DNA from: Anaerolineaceae bacterium UBA3924
GTDB taxonomy: Bacteria > Chloroflexota > Anaerolineae > Anaerolineales > Anaerolineaceae
Length of the DNA: 34,739 nt
Assembly: GCA_002385985.1 (NCBI GenBank)
Contig: DGEO01000039.1
Location: 1 to 34,739 of the forward strand
Direction of reading: 5' to 3'
A program made the position numbers and the translations under genes. Position 1 is the first letter of the stretch. Every line of letters begins with the position of its first letter. Shown here piece by piece: positions 6,847 to 15,850 of this stretch. Under the pieces are notes generated by a model, which saw only the letters and a list, made by a program, of their open reading frames with translations, searched no databases and was not told the DNA's origin.

Positions 6847-8118
6847 ATGAATATTGCCATGATTTCCTACCACACCTGCCCCCTGGCGACACTGGGAGGG
6901 AAAGACACCGGCGGCATGAACGTCTACGTCCGGGAACTGACCCGCCACCTGGGCCAGCTGGGCGTTCATGTGGACGTGTTCACCCGCTCGCAGGATGAGC
7001 ACGTGCCTCACGTGCTGCACGATCTGGGCTACGGCAACCGGGTGGTGCACATTCCGGCCGGACCGGAAGTCCCCCTGCCCAAAGCAGAGCTGGCCGGCTA
7101 CATCCCGGAGTTTGTGCAGGGCATTCAGCAGTTCACGCAGCAAAAAGGCCTGCACTACGACGTGATCCACAGCCACTACTGGATGTCTGGTGTGGCTGCC
7201 GAACAGCTTAAGGAAAGCTGGCAGGTGCCCATCGTGCACATGTTCCACACGCTGGTGCGGATGAAAAACCGCATCGCCCGCTCGAACGAGGAAATCGAGG
7301 GCGGCTACCGCCTGGAGGGCGAACAGCGCATTCTGGAGGTGGCCGACCGCATCATCGTCGCCACCCCCGCGGAGCAGGCCCAGCTGGAGTTCCTCTACCT
7401 GGCTGATTCAAAAAAAATGGTCACCGTGCCTCCGGGTGTGGATATCAGCCACTTTTACCCCATCCCGATGGACGAGGCCAAAGCCGTAATCGGCATCCAG
7501 CCGGACGAGCACGTTATCCTGTATGTCGGCCGGATCGAGCCGCTCAAGGGGGTGGACACGCTGCTGCGCGCTCTGGCCATTCTGGCCCGCGAGGGCAGCC
7601 CGAATGACCTGATCATCATCGGCGGCGACCCCGGTCCCGGGGCAGACCAGTCCGACCGGGAAATGGCCCGGCTCAAGGCGCTCACCCACGAGCTGGGCAT
7701 CGGCGACCTGGTGGTGTTTCTGGGAAAGCGCAGCCAGGATTTCCTGCCCTATTACTATTCCGCCGCGGACATGGTGGTGGTGCCGTCGCACTACGAATCC
7801 TTCGGCATGGTCGCGCTCGAGGCCATGGCCTGCGGCACGCCGGTGGTCGCCTCGCAGGTGGGCGGGCTGGCCTTCCTGGTGGAAGACGGCAAGACCGGGT
7901 TTGTCGTCCCGGGCGGTGACCCCGAAGCCCTTGCGGCACGGTTATCCGACCTGATCTGGCAGCCGGGGCTGCGCGACCGGCTGGGGCGGGAAGGCGCCAG
8001 GGTCGCGCGCAGGTACGCCTGGCCCAACATCACCCGCCAGATAATCCGCGTCTATGAAGATGTAATCAAAAACCCGGACCCTTCGCCGGCGCCCGCCAAC
8101 CCCTCTTCCTACAGCTAA
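6847..8118 (+). CDS. GT4 glycosyltransferase, MshA/sucrose-phosphate-synthase-like
   Basis: 423 residues with the GT-B architecture. N-terminal half: MNIAMISYHTCPL, then GGKDTGGMNVYVREL, the acceptor-side motif shared by MshA (inositol-phosphate GlcNAc transferase) and sucrose-phosphate synthases, and DVIHSHYWMSG. C-terminal half: ILYVGRIEPLKGVDTLL, GKRSQDFLPYYYSAAD and the EX7E-type nucleotide-sugar site HYESFGMVALEAMACGTPVV. The family transfers sugar from NDP/UDP-sugar with retention. Donor and acceptor cannot be decided; no mycothiol genes are nearby. A longer in-frame start at 6787 lies inside the tRNA gene and is rejected. The stop shares CTAA with the convergent regulator gene. Confidence 0.9.
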   Translation: MNIAMISYHTCPLATLGGKDTGGMNVYVRELTRHLGQLGVHVDVFTRSQDEHVPHVLHDLGYGNRVVHIPAGPEVPLPKAELAGYIPEFVQGIQQFTQQKGLHYDVIHSHYWMSGVAAEQLKESWQVPIVHMFHTLVRMKNRIARSNEEIEGGYRLEGEQRILEVADRIIVATPAEQAQLEFLYLADSKKMVTVPPGVDISHFYPIPMDEAKAVIGIQPDEHVILYVGRIEPLKGVDTLLRALAILAREGSPNDLIIIGGDPGPGADQSDREMARLKALTHELGIGDLVVFLGKRSQDFLPYYYSAADMVVVPSHYESFGMVALEAMACGTPVVASQVGGLAFLVEDGKTGFVVPGGDPEALAARLSDLIWQPGLRDRLGREGARVARRYAWPNITRQIIRVYEDVIKNPDPSPAPANPSSYS

Positions 8119-8783
8119 ACGGGCGGGTTATCCAGCCGCAGGCCGTGCCCGCGGACGGTGGTCAGGTAGTTGTGCTTCGGGTCGAGCATGGCCAGGCGCT
8201 CGCGCACCCGGCGGATGAGCGCGTCCAGCGCCTGTTCCGAGACCCCGATGGCCTCTTCGCTGCCCCACACTTCGCGCACCAGCTGGTCACGGGGAACCAC
8301 ATTCCCTGCGTGCTCGTAGAGCACCTGCAGCAGCCGGAACTGGGGCATCGAGAGCGGCGGCAGCACCTCCCGCCCCAGGATCCACACCCGGCGGGACTGC
8401 AAGTCCATCACCAGACGACGGTGCTCCCACTCCACAGGCAGCGGTATGTCACCGCTCAGCGGCACGGTGGCATCTGAGCTGAGAAAGACAAAGTGCTGGA
8501 TCAGCGCGATCTGAATCATATCCCCGTCCTGCATGGTGACGGGTTCGACCACGCGCGTACCGTTGCAGTACGTACCGTTCTTGCTCGCCAGGTCCTCCAG
8601 GAGCACACCGCCGGGGTTATACACCAGCCGGGCATGGTAGCGGGAGACCTGCCGGTCTGGAATAACGATATCGCAGGCAGCGTCCCGGCCCAGCGTCATT
8701 GATCCTCGGATCGCCCAGCGCTGGCCATTCAACGGGCCAGTCTGGCCGATGAGAATGGGGAATTCTGCTCCCTGGCGCTCCAT
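8115..8783 (-). CDS. FHA domain-winged helix transcriptional regulator
   Basis: 222 residues. N-terminal FHA domain (about 8-100) with the phosphothreonine-binding residues in place: G32-R33, S47-R-Y-H50, and N69-G70-T71. C-terminal OmpR/PhoB-type winged helix (about 125-218) with LSMPQFRLLQVLYEHAGNVV, the recognition-helix segment EQALDALIRRVRERL and the wing YLTTVRGHGLRL. FHA-winged-helix proteins bind DNA under control of Ser/Thr kinases (compare EmbR, which has the reverse domain order plus BTAD). A Ser/Thr kinase starts 193 bases away in the opposite direction, making it the obvious candidate partner. ATG preceded by GGAGG, seven-base spacing. Confidence 0.92.
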   Translation of the reverse strand: MERQGAEFPILIGQTGPLNGQRWAIRGSMTLGRDAACDIVIPDRQVSRYHARLVYNPGGVLLEDLASKNGTYCNGTRVVEPVTMQDGDMIQIALIQHFVFLSSDATVPLSGDIPLPVEWEHRRLVMDLQSRRVWILGREVLPPLSMPQFRLLQVLYEHAGNVVPRDQLVREVWGSEEAIGVSEQALDALIRRVRERLAMLDPKHNYLTTVRGHGLRLDNPPV

Positions 8784-8868
8784 GTTGTCGCCTCCGTCGA
8801 TGAAAAAACTTTAACCGGTCTTTTCCAGGAAGGAGAATCCTGAGGGAAAGATAGGTCCAGTCCTAAGG

Positions 8869-8874
8869 TATAAT
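8869..8874 (+). promoter_or_regulatory. putative -10 box of the Ser/Thr kinase gene
   Basis: TATAAT within an AT-rich stretch in the 192-base divergent gap. It would give a leader of about 95 bases to the ATG at 8976. No good -35 at 17 bases. The overlapping TATTAT on the other strand could equally serve the regulator gene. Confidence 0.35.
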
Positions 8875-8975
8875 AATATCAGATTACCGCCCAGTTGGTA
8901 TACGCCGTGGATCGGGACCGGTTCAACGCCGAAATATAGGAGCCGGCCCGAATTTGTACCCAGGAAGTCGCACCC

Positions 8976-9959
8976 ATGCCTGTTCCCCTAAAAGCAGGAG
9001 AGGTACTGCGCGGTCGTTATAAAATCAACCGCATTATCGGTCAGGGCGGGATGGGCAGCATCTACCTGGCCGATGACCTGCGCCTTGAAGGACGCCTGTG
9101 CGCCCTCAAGGAAGTGGAAAACGACCGCAGCGTACCGGAAGATCTGTTGAAAGAGGCCCGCGAGCAGTTTTTTCGCGAGGCCACGGTGCTGGCTCGCCTG
9201 GACCACCCCAACCTGCCCAAAGTCTCCGACTACTTTTCCATCGGCAACCGCGATTACCTGGTGATGGACTACGTCCCCGGGAAGGACCTGCGCACCATGA
9301 TGATGGAAGCGCGCCAGGCCAACACCTTCCTGACGGAGAACGATGTACTCACCTGGGCCAGCCAGCTGGCGGACGCGCTGACTTACCTGCACAGCCAGGA
9401 TCCGCCCATCCTGCACCGCGACATCAAGCCCAGCAACCTGAAAGTGACGCCTTCCGGCCTGGTCAAGCTGGTCGACTTTGGCCTGGTGAAGTTCCTGGCC
9501 CCGGGCGAGGTGACCGTCACCATTCTGCAGGGCCAGGGGACCGCCCTGTACACACCGCTGGAGCAGTACGGCGGCGACGGGGGGCACACGGATGTACGCA
9601 GCGATATTTATGCCTTCGGGGCTACGCTCTACCACCTGCTGACCAACAAAGCCCCCGCCGATGCCCGCGAGCGCTTCCTGAACCCGGACAGCTTCGTGCT
9701 GCCCAGGTCGATCAACCCGAACATAAGCCCGCGCACCGAGCGCGCCATTCTCTGGGCCATGGGTCTGCACCCCAGCGAGCGGCCTGAATCGGTGGAGCAG
9801 TTCCGCCAGTCCCTGCTCGGCGACCACCCGACCATCCCCGCGCCGTACAACCGCCAGATCACCCTGCGAGACGCCCTGCGCCTGCCGCCCGAGCGTTCCA
9901 TGGCCTGGGTTTCGCTGGGGCTGGTGCTCTTAAGCCTGGTCCTTACCCTGTTGAAGTAG
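8976..9959 (+). CDS. Hanks-type Ser/Thr protein kinase, tail-anchored
   Basis: 327 residues. Complete catalytic domain: P-loop GQGGMG (22-27), ATP-anchoring Lys45 in ALKE, catalytic loop HRDIKPSN (147-154), metal-binding DFG (167-169), and a P+1 region TALYTPLEQYGG. After the kinase fold a short linker leads to a single hydrophobic helix (about 309-326) at the extreme C-terminus with almost nothing beyond, so the kinase domain is cytosolic and membrane-tethered, without PASTA or other sensor. Divergent neighbour is an FHA-winged-helix protein. The 3' end overlaps the convergent GH3 gene by 30 bases. AGGAAG lies about 9 bases before the ATG. Confidence 0.94.
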   Translation: MPVPLKAGEVLRGRYKINRIIGQGGMGSIYLADDLRLEGRLCALKEVENDRSVPEDLLKEAREQFFREATVLARLDHPNLPKVSDYFSIGNRDYLVMDYVPGKDLRTMMMEARQANTFLTENDVLTWASQLADALTYLHSQDPPILHRDIKPSNLKVTPSGLVKLVDFGLVKFLAPGEVTVTILQGQGTALYTPLEQYGGDGGHTDVRSDIYAFGATLYHLLTNKAPADARERFLNPDSFVLPRSINPNISPRTERAILWAMGLHPSERPESVEQFRQSLLGDHPTIPAPYNRQITLRDALRLPPERSMAWVSLGLVLLSLVLTLLK

Positions 9960-12782
9960 CGAGGACCGTGAGCGCCCGGCCGGTTTTCCGGCCAGCCAAT
10001 GCTGCCAGATCCAGCCGCCGGCACACCCCAGGGCAACGCCCGCCAGGGTGGCAGCCAGCACGCCCGCCGCGCCGGCATCCGCTGTCCAGCCGTCGCTCTT
10101 CCACAGCAGGATGTAGAGGATGTAACCGGCCAGCCCGCCCATGGCCGACATCAGGCCCCAGCGCACCGCCCAGCGCAGCGAGCCGTTCTGCCACGAGAGC
10201 CAGAATATGCCGCCTGTGCTGGTCCAGACCGCGACCATGGCCAGCAGCCAGCCGCCGAAGCCCGGCGGATCGGGCGGTTCGGGGGCAACGGTCGCCGTCA
10301 GCGTCTCAGTCGGTGTGACGGTGGGGGTCAGCGTCGGCGTTTGGGTCGGCTCCGGGGTGATGGTGATTTCAATCACCGGCGCCGGCTGCCCGTTGATCAC
10401 GTCCAGCCGCAGGATGGTCGAATTCCGCGCCGGCTCGCTCTCCACACGAATCTCCAGAATACCCTGCGTGGTGATCTTGAAGCTGGTCTCCGCCACGCCG
10501 TCCCGGGTGACCGTTTCCACCTGCTGCGTGGTGATAGCGTCGGTGGTTGAGGTGGTGAACACAAAGCGCACCACGGTACCGTCCGGCACCGGGTGGTTGT
10601 TGTGGTCCACGATCACACCCGTGCGCAGCGGGATGGTGTCGTTCACCTGGAACCCGGGCGGGGGTGAAGGCACCGGGGTGAGAGTCTCACCGGCCTCGCC
10701 GCCGGCGTTCTCAGGCGGGTAATCCAGAAACAGGGGTATGGTCTGGTTCGGGTCAGGCGATGTGGCGGTGATCAGGTCATAGCCCGCCCCCGGGACAGAG
10801 ACCGGCAGCGCTCCCAGCGCGGGAAGCTCCTGGAAGAGAATGCGGGCAGCCACATCCACAAACGACGAGGTCTTGCTGTACAGCCCGTAGTAGGCGGTGA
10901 TCTTGGAAATATCCGTGGCGTCCAGGAAGTACGGGGCGTTGAAGGCGAAGACCACCACCCGCTTGTTGCGCACCAGGTCCGGGCGTTCCGAGAGCAGGCG
11001 TTTGAAAGCCCCTGACGCGGAGCGGTTCGGGCTGGTGTTGAGCATCGATACCACCACCCAGTCCGCCTGGAGCAGGTCGTTTTCCATCAGCTCCACGTTG
11101 GTCGGGTCGTCCAGGAAGCGGTTCAGGTCGTTGAACGAGTAGGAGGACAGCAGGATGTCGAGGATCTGCCCGCCAGCCTGCGGGCCGTACAGGCGCAGTA
11201 CGGCCTCCTGCAGCGCGTCGACCGGCATGATGGCCCGCTCCGGGCAGGTGGAGCACTGCCGTGCGGTCATCACATCCGTGAGGAAGATGATCCGGTCGCT
11301 CAATTCCGGCGGCTGCGGCAGGACATTCTGCAGCTCCGACGGGTCCGGGCTGATCATGGTCACCGCCTGCCGGGCGACCTCGAAGGACACCGACTGCGCA
11401 TTGCCCACGTTCTCCAGATCGGCCTCATCGGGCAGCACCGCCTGGAGCGTGAACTCCGGGTACAGCCGGTATTTCAGCGTCAGCAGCCGGCGAACGGAGT
11501 TATCCACGCGCTGGGCGAAGGCGGGGTCTTCGCGGTATTTCTGGGCAAAGTGGTCGAGCGTGCGAACAATGGTGGTGAAGGCGTCCTGGTCGTTGGTGCC
11601 GACGAAGTTGTCCACATAGAGCAGGTCGTTCCCCGCCAGGAAAGCGTTGCGGGCCACCTGCCGGGCGTCAAAGATCTCGCCCGTCGGGTCCATGTGCAGG
11701 CGGATGGCCGTGCTGCCCAGGTCGTCGCTGATGATGATACCGCCGTTCTGGTGCCACTGGCTGAACGGCTCCAGGCCCATCACCTGCTCCAGCGCGGCCT
11801 GGTCCAGGCTGATCGGCCGCGTGGTCGCGCGGATGTTCCCCTGGAAGCCCTGGTAGCGGATATGCGAGACCAGCAGGCCGTCGACCACCTGACCGGGGTC
11901 GCTCTCCGGCGAGGTGACCTGGAAGAAGGGGAACAGTTCGATCTGCTTCAGCTGCTCGAGTGACTTGCGCACCGTGGCCACTTCGGTGTCCGGCGGGCGG
12001 TCCGAACCGCCCTGGCCGGGAAAATGCTTGGCGATCACTGCGATTCCGCTGCCGCTGCCGTCATGCAGGCCTTTGATGTAGGCCTGGCCCATCCTGGCGA
12101 CCCAGTAAGGATCGCCGCCGAAGGTGCGGGTGCCCAGGTCCTCGCTGACCTCGCCGTGCACCACCTCCAGCACATCCAGCGAGGGGCCAAAGAACAGGTT
12201 GAAGCCCATGGCCTTAAGCTCCGAGCCAAGCACCTGGCCGACCTGATAGGCCAGGTCGGTGTTCCAGGTAGCGCCGATGGCCATCTGGTTGGGCAGCGGG
12301 GTCACGCCATGGATAATCTGGTCGTAGGGGTAGCGGTCGCCCTCCTGCGAAATGCCGATGAACAGCGGAATATACTGCGACGGCGGGTTCACAGGGGTGA
12401 CGTCATCTTCCTCGCCGCCCTGCGCTCCTTCCCAGGCGATGCTCTGCAGTTGAGCGATCATCTCCGCCGCGCCGGTGACCGTGTTGGCCGGGCCGGTGAA
12501 GTTGTCGTTTTCGGATTTCAGCACCACGCCGCCGATGTGGTAATCGTGCACCAGCTGGTAAATGCGGCTGCTGATGTCAATCTCACTGCCGTCGAAGGTC
12601 ACCAGGAACAGCTGGGCGACCTTCTCCTCCGGGGTCATCTGCTGCAGCAGCGCTTCCGCTTTTATAGCCGGGTTCGTTTCCGGCGCTTGCGCGGATGCAG
12701 GCCTGACCGGCGCCAGCAGACCGGCCAGCAGAGCCAGCAAGGCGAGGAGGGACAGCACGCGGGTGAGAGCAGCGGACTTCAT
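9930..12782 (-). CDS. GH3-domain envelope protein with Ig-like, Thr/Pro stalk and C-terminal membrane helices
   Basis: 950 residues. Signal peptide 1-31 ending ASA, then a glycoside hydrolase family 3 N-terminal barrel (about 40-440) with KHFPGQGG (252-259) and ISDDLGS (351-357) carrying the nucleophile-region Asp. A C-terminal GH3-like domain follows (about 455-640), then a bacterial Ig-like domain, a Thr/Pro stalk (about 830-870) and hydrophobic helices near the C-terminus. Members of this branch usually hydrolyse beta-N-acetylglucosamine or beta-glucoside bonds. The NagZ His-containing loop (D-S/T-H) reads PDTE here, so acid/base chemistry is uncertain. ATG at 12782 chosen over 12803 because it forms an ATGA overlap with the upstream gene. 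Last gene of a four-gene operon. Confidence 0.85.
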   Translation of the reverse strand: MKSAALTRVLSLLALLALLAGLLAPVRPASAQAPETNPAIKAEALLQQMTPEEKVAQLFLVTFDGSEIDISSRIYQLVHDYHIGGVVLKSENDNFTGPANTVTGAAEMIAQLQSIAWEGAQGGEEDDVTPVNPPSQYIPLFIGISQEGDRYPYDQIIHGVTPLPNQMAIGATWNTDLAYQVGQVLGSELKAMGFNLFFGPSLDVLEVVHGEVSEDLGTRTFGGDPYWVARMGQAYIKGLHDGSGSGIAVIAKHFPGQGGSDRPPDTEVATVRKSLEQLKQIELFPFFQVTSPESDPGQVVDGLLVSHIRYQGFQGNIRATTRPISLDQAALEQVMGLEPFSQWHQNGGIIISDDLGSTAIRLHMDPTGEIFDARQVARNAFLAGNDLLYVDNFVGTNDQDAFTTIVRTLDHFAQKYREDPAFAQRVDNSVRRLLTLKYRLYPEFTLQAVLPDEADLENVGNAQSVSFEVARQAVTMISPDPSELQNVLPQPPELSDRIIFLTDVMTARQCSTCPERAIMPVDALQEAVLRLYGPQAGGQILDILLSSYSFNDLNRFLDDPTNVELMENDLLQADWVVVSMLNTSPNRSASGAFKRLLSERPDLVRNKRVVVFAFNAPYFLDATDISKITAYYGLYSKTSSFVDVAARILFQELPALGALPVSVPGAGYDLITATSPDPNQTIPLFLDYPPENAGGEAGETLTPVPSPPPGFQVNDTIPLRTGVIVDHNNHPVPDGTVVRFVFTTSTTDAITTQQVETVTRDGVAETSFKITTQGILEIRVESEPARNSTILRLDVINGQPAPVIEITITPEPTQTPTLTPTVTPTETLTATVAPEPPDPPGFGGWLLAMVAVWTSTGGIFWLSWQNGSLRWAVRWGLMSAMGGLAGYILYILLWKSDGWTADAGAAGVLAATLAGVALGCAGGWIWQHWLAGKPAGRSRSSLLQQGKDQA

Positions 12783-13738
12783 CCGTTCACCATCGCTTCC
12801 CATCTCGCCAGCAGCTGGCTGTGCAGCTCCGGCTGGATGTTCCCTCCGGAGAGAACCACAACGGCCGGCCGCTCAGGCACTTTACCGGTCAGCACAGCCG
12901 CCAGCGCCGCGGCCGCCGAGCCTTCGATGCGCTCGCCGTACCGCTCCCAGGCGTAAACCACCGCCTGTTCAATCTCCTGCTCCTGGACCAGGACAATATC
13001 GTCTACCAGCCGGCGCACCAGCGGAATGGTGATCGAGCCTTCCTCCACCGCTCCGGCCAGGCCGTCGGCGATGCTGTCCTGCTCCTGCACCCCGGCCTGC
13101 GTGCCGCGGTGGAACAGGGCATGGAAATAGGGCGAAGCCACCGACTGCGCCCCGATCAGCTTTGGTCTGGAAGGCAGCTGCTGGAGCACAGCGCCGATGC
13201 CGGCGATCATTCCGCCGCCGCCCACCGGCGCCACCCAGGCGGAGGTCTTTATCCCTTCCAGCTGCTCGAGGATTTCAGCCGCAATGGTGGACTGCCCGGC
13301 GATCACCTGGCCGTCATTGTACGGCGACACCCAGGTCAGACCGCGCTCCTGGGCATACTTCCGGGCGGTACCTTCCCCCTCTTCATACCCGCCGGGCACA
13401 AGGACCACCTCGGCGCCCAGCGCGCGCATGGCGTCCAGCTTGGCCGGGACGGCGTGCGCTGAAGCGAACACGATCACCCTGGCTCCCAGCTCCCGCGCGG
13501 CCAGAGCCGCTCCCTGACCGTGGTTGCCGGCCGAAGCCGTGACCAGCCCGCGCTCCAGTTCCCACGGCTGCAGCGTGAGCAGCTTGTTATATGCGCCGCG
13601 CAGCTTGAACGACCCGGTCCGCTGTCGGTTTTCCCATTTTAAATAAAGCTGGTTGTCCGGGTCGAAGCTGAGCGGTGTGCGCTGAACCCGGCCTTCCAGC
13701 CTCCTGTGCGCTTCCTCCAGCCACTCATGGGGAATCAA
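12779..13738 (-). CDS. threonine/serine dehydratase-family PLP enzyme
   Basis: 319 residues, fold type II PLP enzyme without an ACT regulatory domain, like catabolic threonine dehydratases and serine racemases. Seen: GSFKLRGA with the Schiff-base Lys (near residue 43), SAGNHGQGAA (phosphate and substrate loop) and the glycine-rich PVGGGGMIAG phosphate-binding loop. A longer frame reaches 13843 but no Met lies between; the TTG at 13738 is chosen because GGAGG sits four bases upstream and TTG overlaps the stop of the preceding gene (TTGA). Reaction would be Thr to 2-oxobutanoate plus ammonia, or Ser to pyruvate; exact substrate not decidable. Confidence 0.88.
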   Translation of the reverse strand: MIPHEWLEEAHRRLEGRVQRTPLSFDPDNQLYLKWENRQRTGSFKLRGAYNKLLTLQPWELERGLVTASAGNHGQGAALAARELGARVIVFASAHAVPAKLDAMRALGAEVVLVPGGYEEGEGTARKYAQERGLTWVSPYNDGQVIAGQSTIAAEILEQLEGIKTSAWVAPVGGGGMIAGIGAVLQQLPSRPKLIGAQSVASPYFHALFHRGTQAGVQEQDSIADGLAGAVEEGSITIPLVRRLVDDIVLVQEQEIEQAVVYAWERYGERIEGSAAAALAAVLTGKVPERPAVVVLSGGNIQPELHSQLLARWEAMVNG

Positions 13739-14490
13739 GCCGCCTCCCGGACTTTCAAAGCCAGACAGGGATCGTCCGTGATGATGCCGTTGGCCCCTGC
13801 GTCGGCCAGCCGCCGGATATCCTGGAGGTCGTTGACCGTCCACACATGCACGCGGCGGCTGCGGGCTTTCTCCCGGCGCAGCAGTTCCCCGCCCACATCA
13901 TCGACATTCGGGTGCAGGATTTTCGGCGAAAACAGGCGGCCGACCCAGCCGCGTGCCAGCCGGCCCGCCTTGCCCGGAAGCGCCAGCAGGGCGACAAGCG
14001 CGTCGGGGTTCAGCCGGCGGATGCGGTACAGGTTCATGGGGTGAAAAGAAGAAAACAGAACCCGGTCCAGCAGGTCGTGCTTCATGACCAGCTCAAGCGC
14101 TTTATCGGGCAGCTCATCCCGCGGCGAGGTGTAATTGGTCAGCTCAATGTTGATAAATAGCTGCCGCCCCACCTCTTCCAGAACCTCATCCAGGGTGGGA
14201 ACGGGCTCGCCCATGAACTCGATATCGAAATGCGAACCGGCATCAAGGGTTTTCAGGTCCGCCAGGCTGAGCGAGTTGACTGCCCCTTTGCCGTCGGTGG
14301 TGCGGTCGACCGTGGGGTCGTGCATGACCATCACTTCCCCGTCCAGGCTCAGCTTCACATCCAGCTCGATCGCGTCCGCCCCCTGCTCAGCCGCTTTGCG
14401 AAAAGCGGCCAGGGTGTTCTCCGGCGCATAGGCGGAGGAACCGCGGTGAGCAAAAATCACAGGTTGGGGCAGCTCATACAGCAAGTTCAT
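13735..14490 (-). CDS. glycerophosphodiester phosphodiesterase
   Basis: 251 residues, the standard single-domain GDPD length. It hydrolyses glycerophosphodiesters to glycerol-3-phosphate and an alcohol. Seen: FAHRGSSAYAPENTLAAF (14-31) with the catalytic His-Arg and metal Glu, DAIELDVKLSLDGEVMVMHDPTVDRTTDGKG with the second catalytic His, NIELT for a metal Glu, and the C-terminal VHVWTVND strand. There is no signal peptide, so it acts in the cytosol, like UgpQ. Overlaps both neighbours by four bases (ATGA upstream, TTGA downstream). Confidence 0.93.
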   Translation of the reverse strand: MNLLYELPQPVIFAHRGSSAYAPENTLAAFRKAAEQGADAIELDVKLSLDGEVMVMHDPTVDRTTDGKGAVNSLSLADLKTLDAGSHFDIEFMGEPVPTLDEVLEEVGRQLFINIELTNYTSPRDELPDKALELVMKHDLLDRVLFSSFHPMNLYRIRRLNPDALVALLALPGKAGRLARGWVGRLFSPKILHPNVDDVGGELLRREKARSRRVHVWTVNDLQDIRRLADAGANGIITDDPCLALKVREAA

Positions 14491-15812
14491 AATTCTACAA
14501 AATAAGATTCAGCAGCGCGATCGATCAACTCGCGGCTCATCACCGGTTCGGTGTTGAAAAACTGGGCGATATCAATAATTTGATCGCAAAGGTCTCTGGG
14601 ATGTGATGCGCGCAGGCGGCGGTCGCGTTTTACATAATATTCTTGAAGCAGGTATGCCAGTCCATTATCATTATACGCAACGCCTTTTTGCTCCGCAACC
14701 CGGCGGAAGATCTCGCGGTACTCATCGAAGGTCGGGTCGGCGATTTCCACCTTGTGGCGCAGGCGGCGCAAGAAGGCCTCATCCACCAGCTCCTTGGGTG
14801 GCAGGTTGGTGGAGAAGATCACCAGCACCTCAAAGGGGATCTCAAACTTGCGCCCGTTGTGCAGCGTGAGGTAGTCGACGCGGTTTTCCAGCGGCACAAT
14901 CCAGCGGTTGAGCAGGTCACGCGGGCGCACCTGCTGGCGGCCGAAGTCGTCGATCAGCAGCACACCGCCGTTGGCCTTCACCTGAAAAGGCGCTTCGTAA
15001 TACTTGAGCGTGTCGTCAAAAACCAGATCCAGCCCGGCCATGGTCAGCTCACCGCCGGTGACCACGAAGGGCCGCTGGATGTACACCCAGCGGTTGTCGC
15101 GGCGCGGCGCTCCAAGGCCGCCCTTGCTGCCCGGCTCTTCGGCGATGCGGTGGTTGACCGAGTCAAACAGCTTGATGACCTGCCCGTCCAGGTACAGCGC
15201 GTAGGGGATGTACATCCCCTGGCTTTTGGTCAGCGAACCAATCGCCCGGGCAACGCTGGTCTTGCCGTTCCCCGACGGGCCGTACAGGAAAATGGAGGTG
15301 CCGGAATGCACCGCCGGGCCGATCCGCTGCAGCGCTGACTCCGAGAGCACCAGCCCGTTCAGGGCCTGACGCAGGGTCTGGTTGGTCACCGTGACACGCC
15401 CGCGCTTTTGGGCCAGGATAGCCTTGTTGTAGGTCTGCAGCGGCACCGGCGCAGGACCGGCATACTGGTTGCGCTCCAGCGCTTCTCGCGCGCGTGAAAT
15501 GCCCGCCGCGGTGATCGCGTACATGTACGCCCCATCCCCCAGACCCATCTGCGAGGAGCGCACCTCGACCAGTTTTTCCCTCTTCAGCTGATCCAGCAGC
15601 TGGTCCACCACGCCGGTAAACGGCAGCGCAATCTCGTCAGCCACTTTGAACCCACTCATGTATCCCTGGAAATACATAATCTTCAGGATCAGATCCTGAA
15701 GCCACAGGGCGCCAAGCCCGGTGTCTTCCACCCGGGTTACCGGCGGTGGTACGAATGATTCCTCGCCCCCGGGTTTCTGAAACGACTCAGCGGAGTGGAG
15801 TATGCTGTTCAT
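14487..15812 (-). CDS. AAA+ ATPase with N-terminal winged-helix-like region
   Basis: 441 residues. The N-terminal 130 residues look like a winged helix (LQDLILKIMYFQGYMSGFKVADE ... AYMYAITAAGISRAREAL). The ATPase core holds Walker A GPSGNGKTS (178-186), Walker B GVLLIDDFGRQ (about 283-293), a sensor-1 segment VLVIFSTNLPP and an Arg-rich FLRRLRHKVEI finger/lid region. Sequences of this kind are annotated as chaperone-like ATPases in Chloroflexota and Actinobacteria, with no established substrate. First gene of the operon; extended -10 TGCTATAAT sits about 40 bases upstream. Could be a DNA-linked regulator or remodelling ATPase. Confidence 0.82.
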   Translation of the reverse strand: MNSILHSAESFQKPGGEESFVPPPVTRVEDTGLGALWLQDLILKIMYFQGYMSGFKVADEIALPFTGVVDQLLDQLKREKLVEVRSSQMGLGDGAYMYAITAAGISRAREALERNQYAGPAPVPLQTYNKAILAQKRGRVTVTNQTLRQALNGLVLSESALQRIGPAVHSGTSIFLYGPSGNGKTSVARAIGSLTKSQGMYIPYALYLDGQVIKLFDSVNHRIAEEPGSKGGLGAPRRDNRWVYIQRPFVVTGGELTMAGLDLVFDDTLKYYEAPFQVKANGGVLLIDDFGRQQVRPRDLLNRWIVPLENRVDYLTLHNGRKFEIPFEVLVIFSTNLPPKELVDEAFLRRLRHKVEIADPTFDEYREIFRRVAEQKGVAYNDNGLAYLLQEYYVKRDRRLRASHPRDLCDQIIDIAQFFNTEPVMSRELIDRAAESYFVEL

Positions 15813-15850
15813 GCCTGCCCTCGATGTAATCCTTCCTGGTGATGGGTCAA

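Noticed and set aside
6847..8118. Mycothiol gene mshA
   Set aside because: The GGMNVYVREL motif is shared with sucrose-phosphate synthases, and no other mycothiol gene is present, so no symbol is given.
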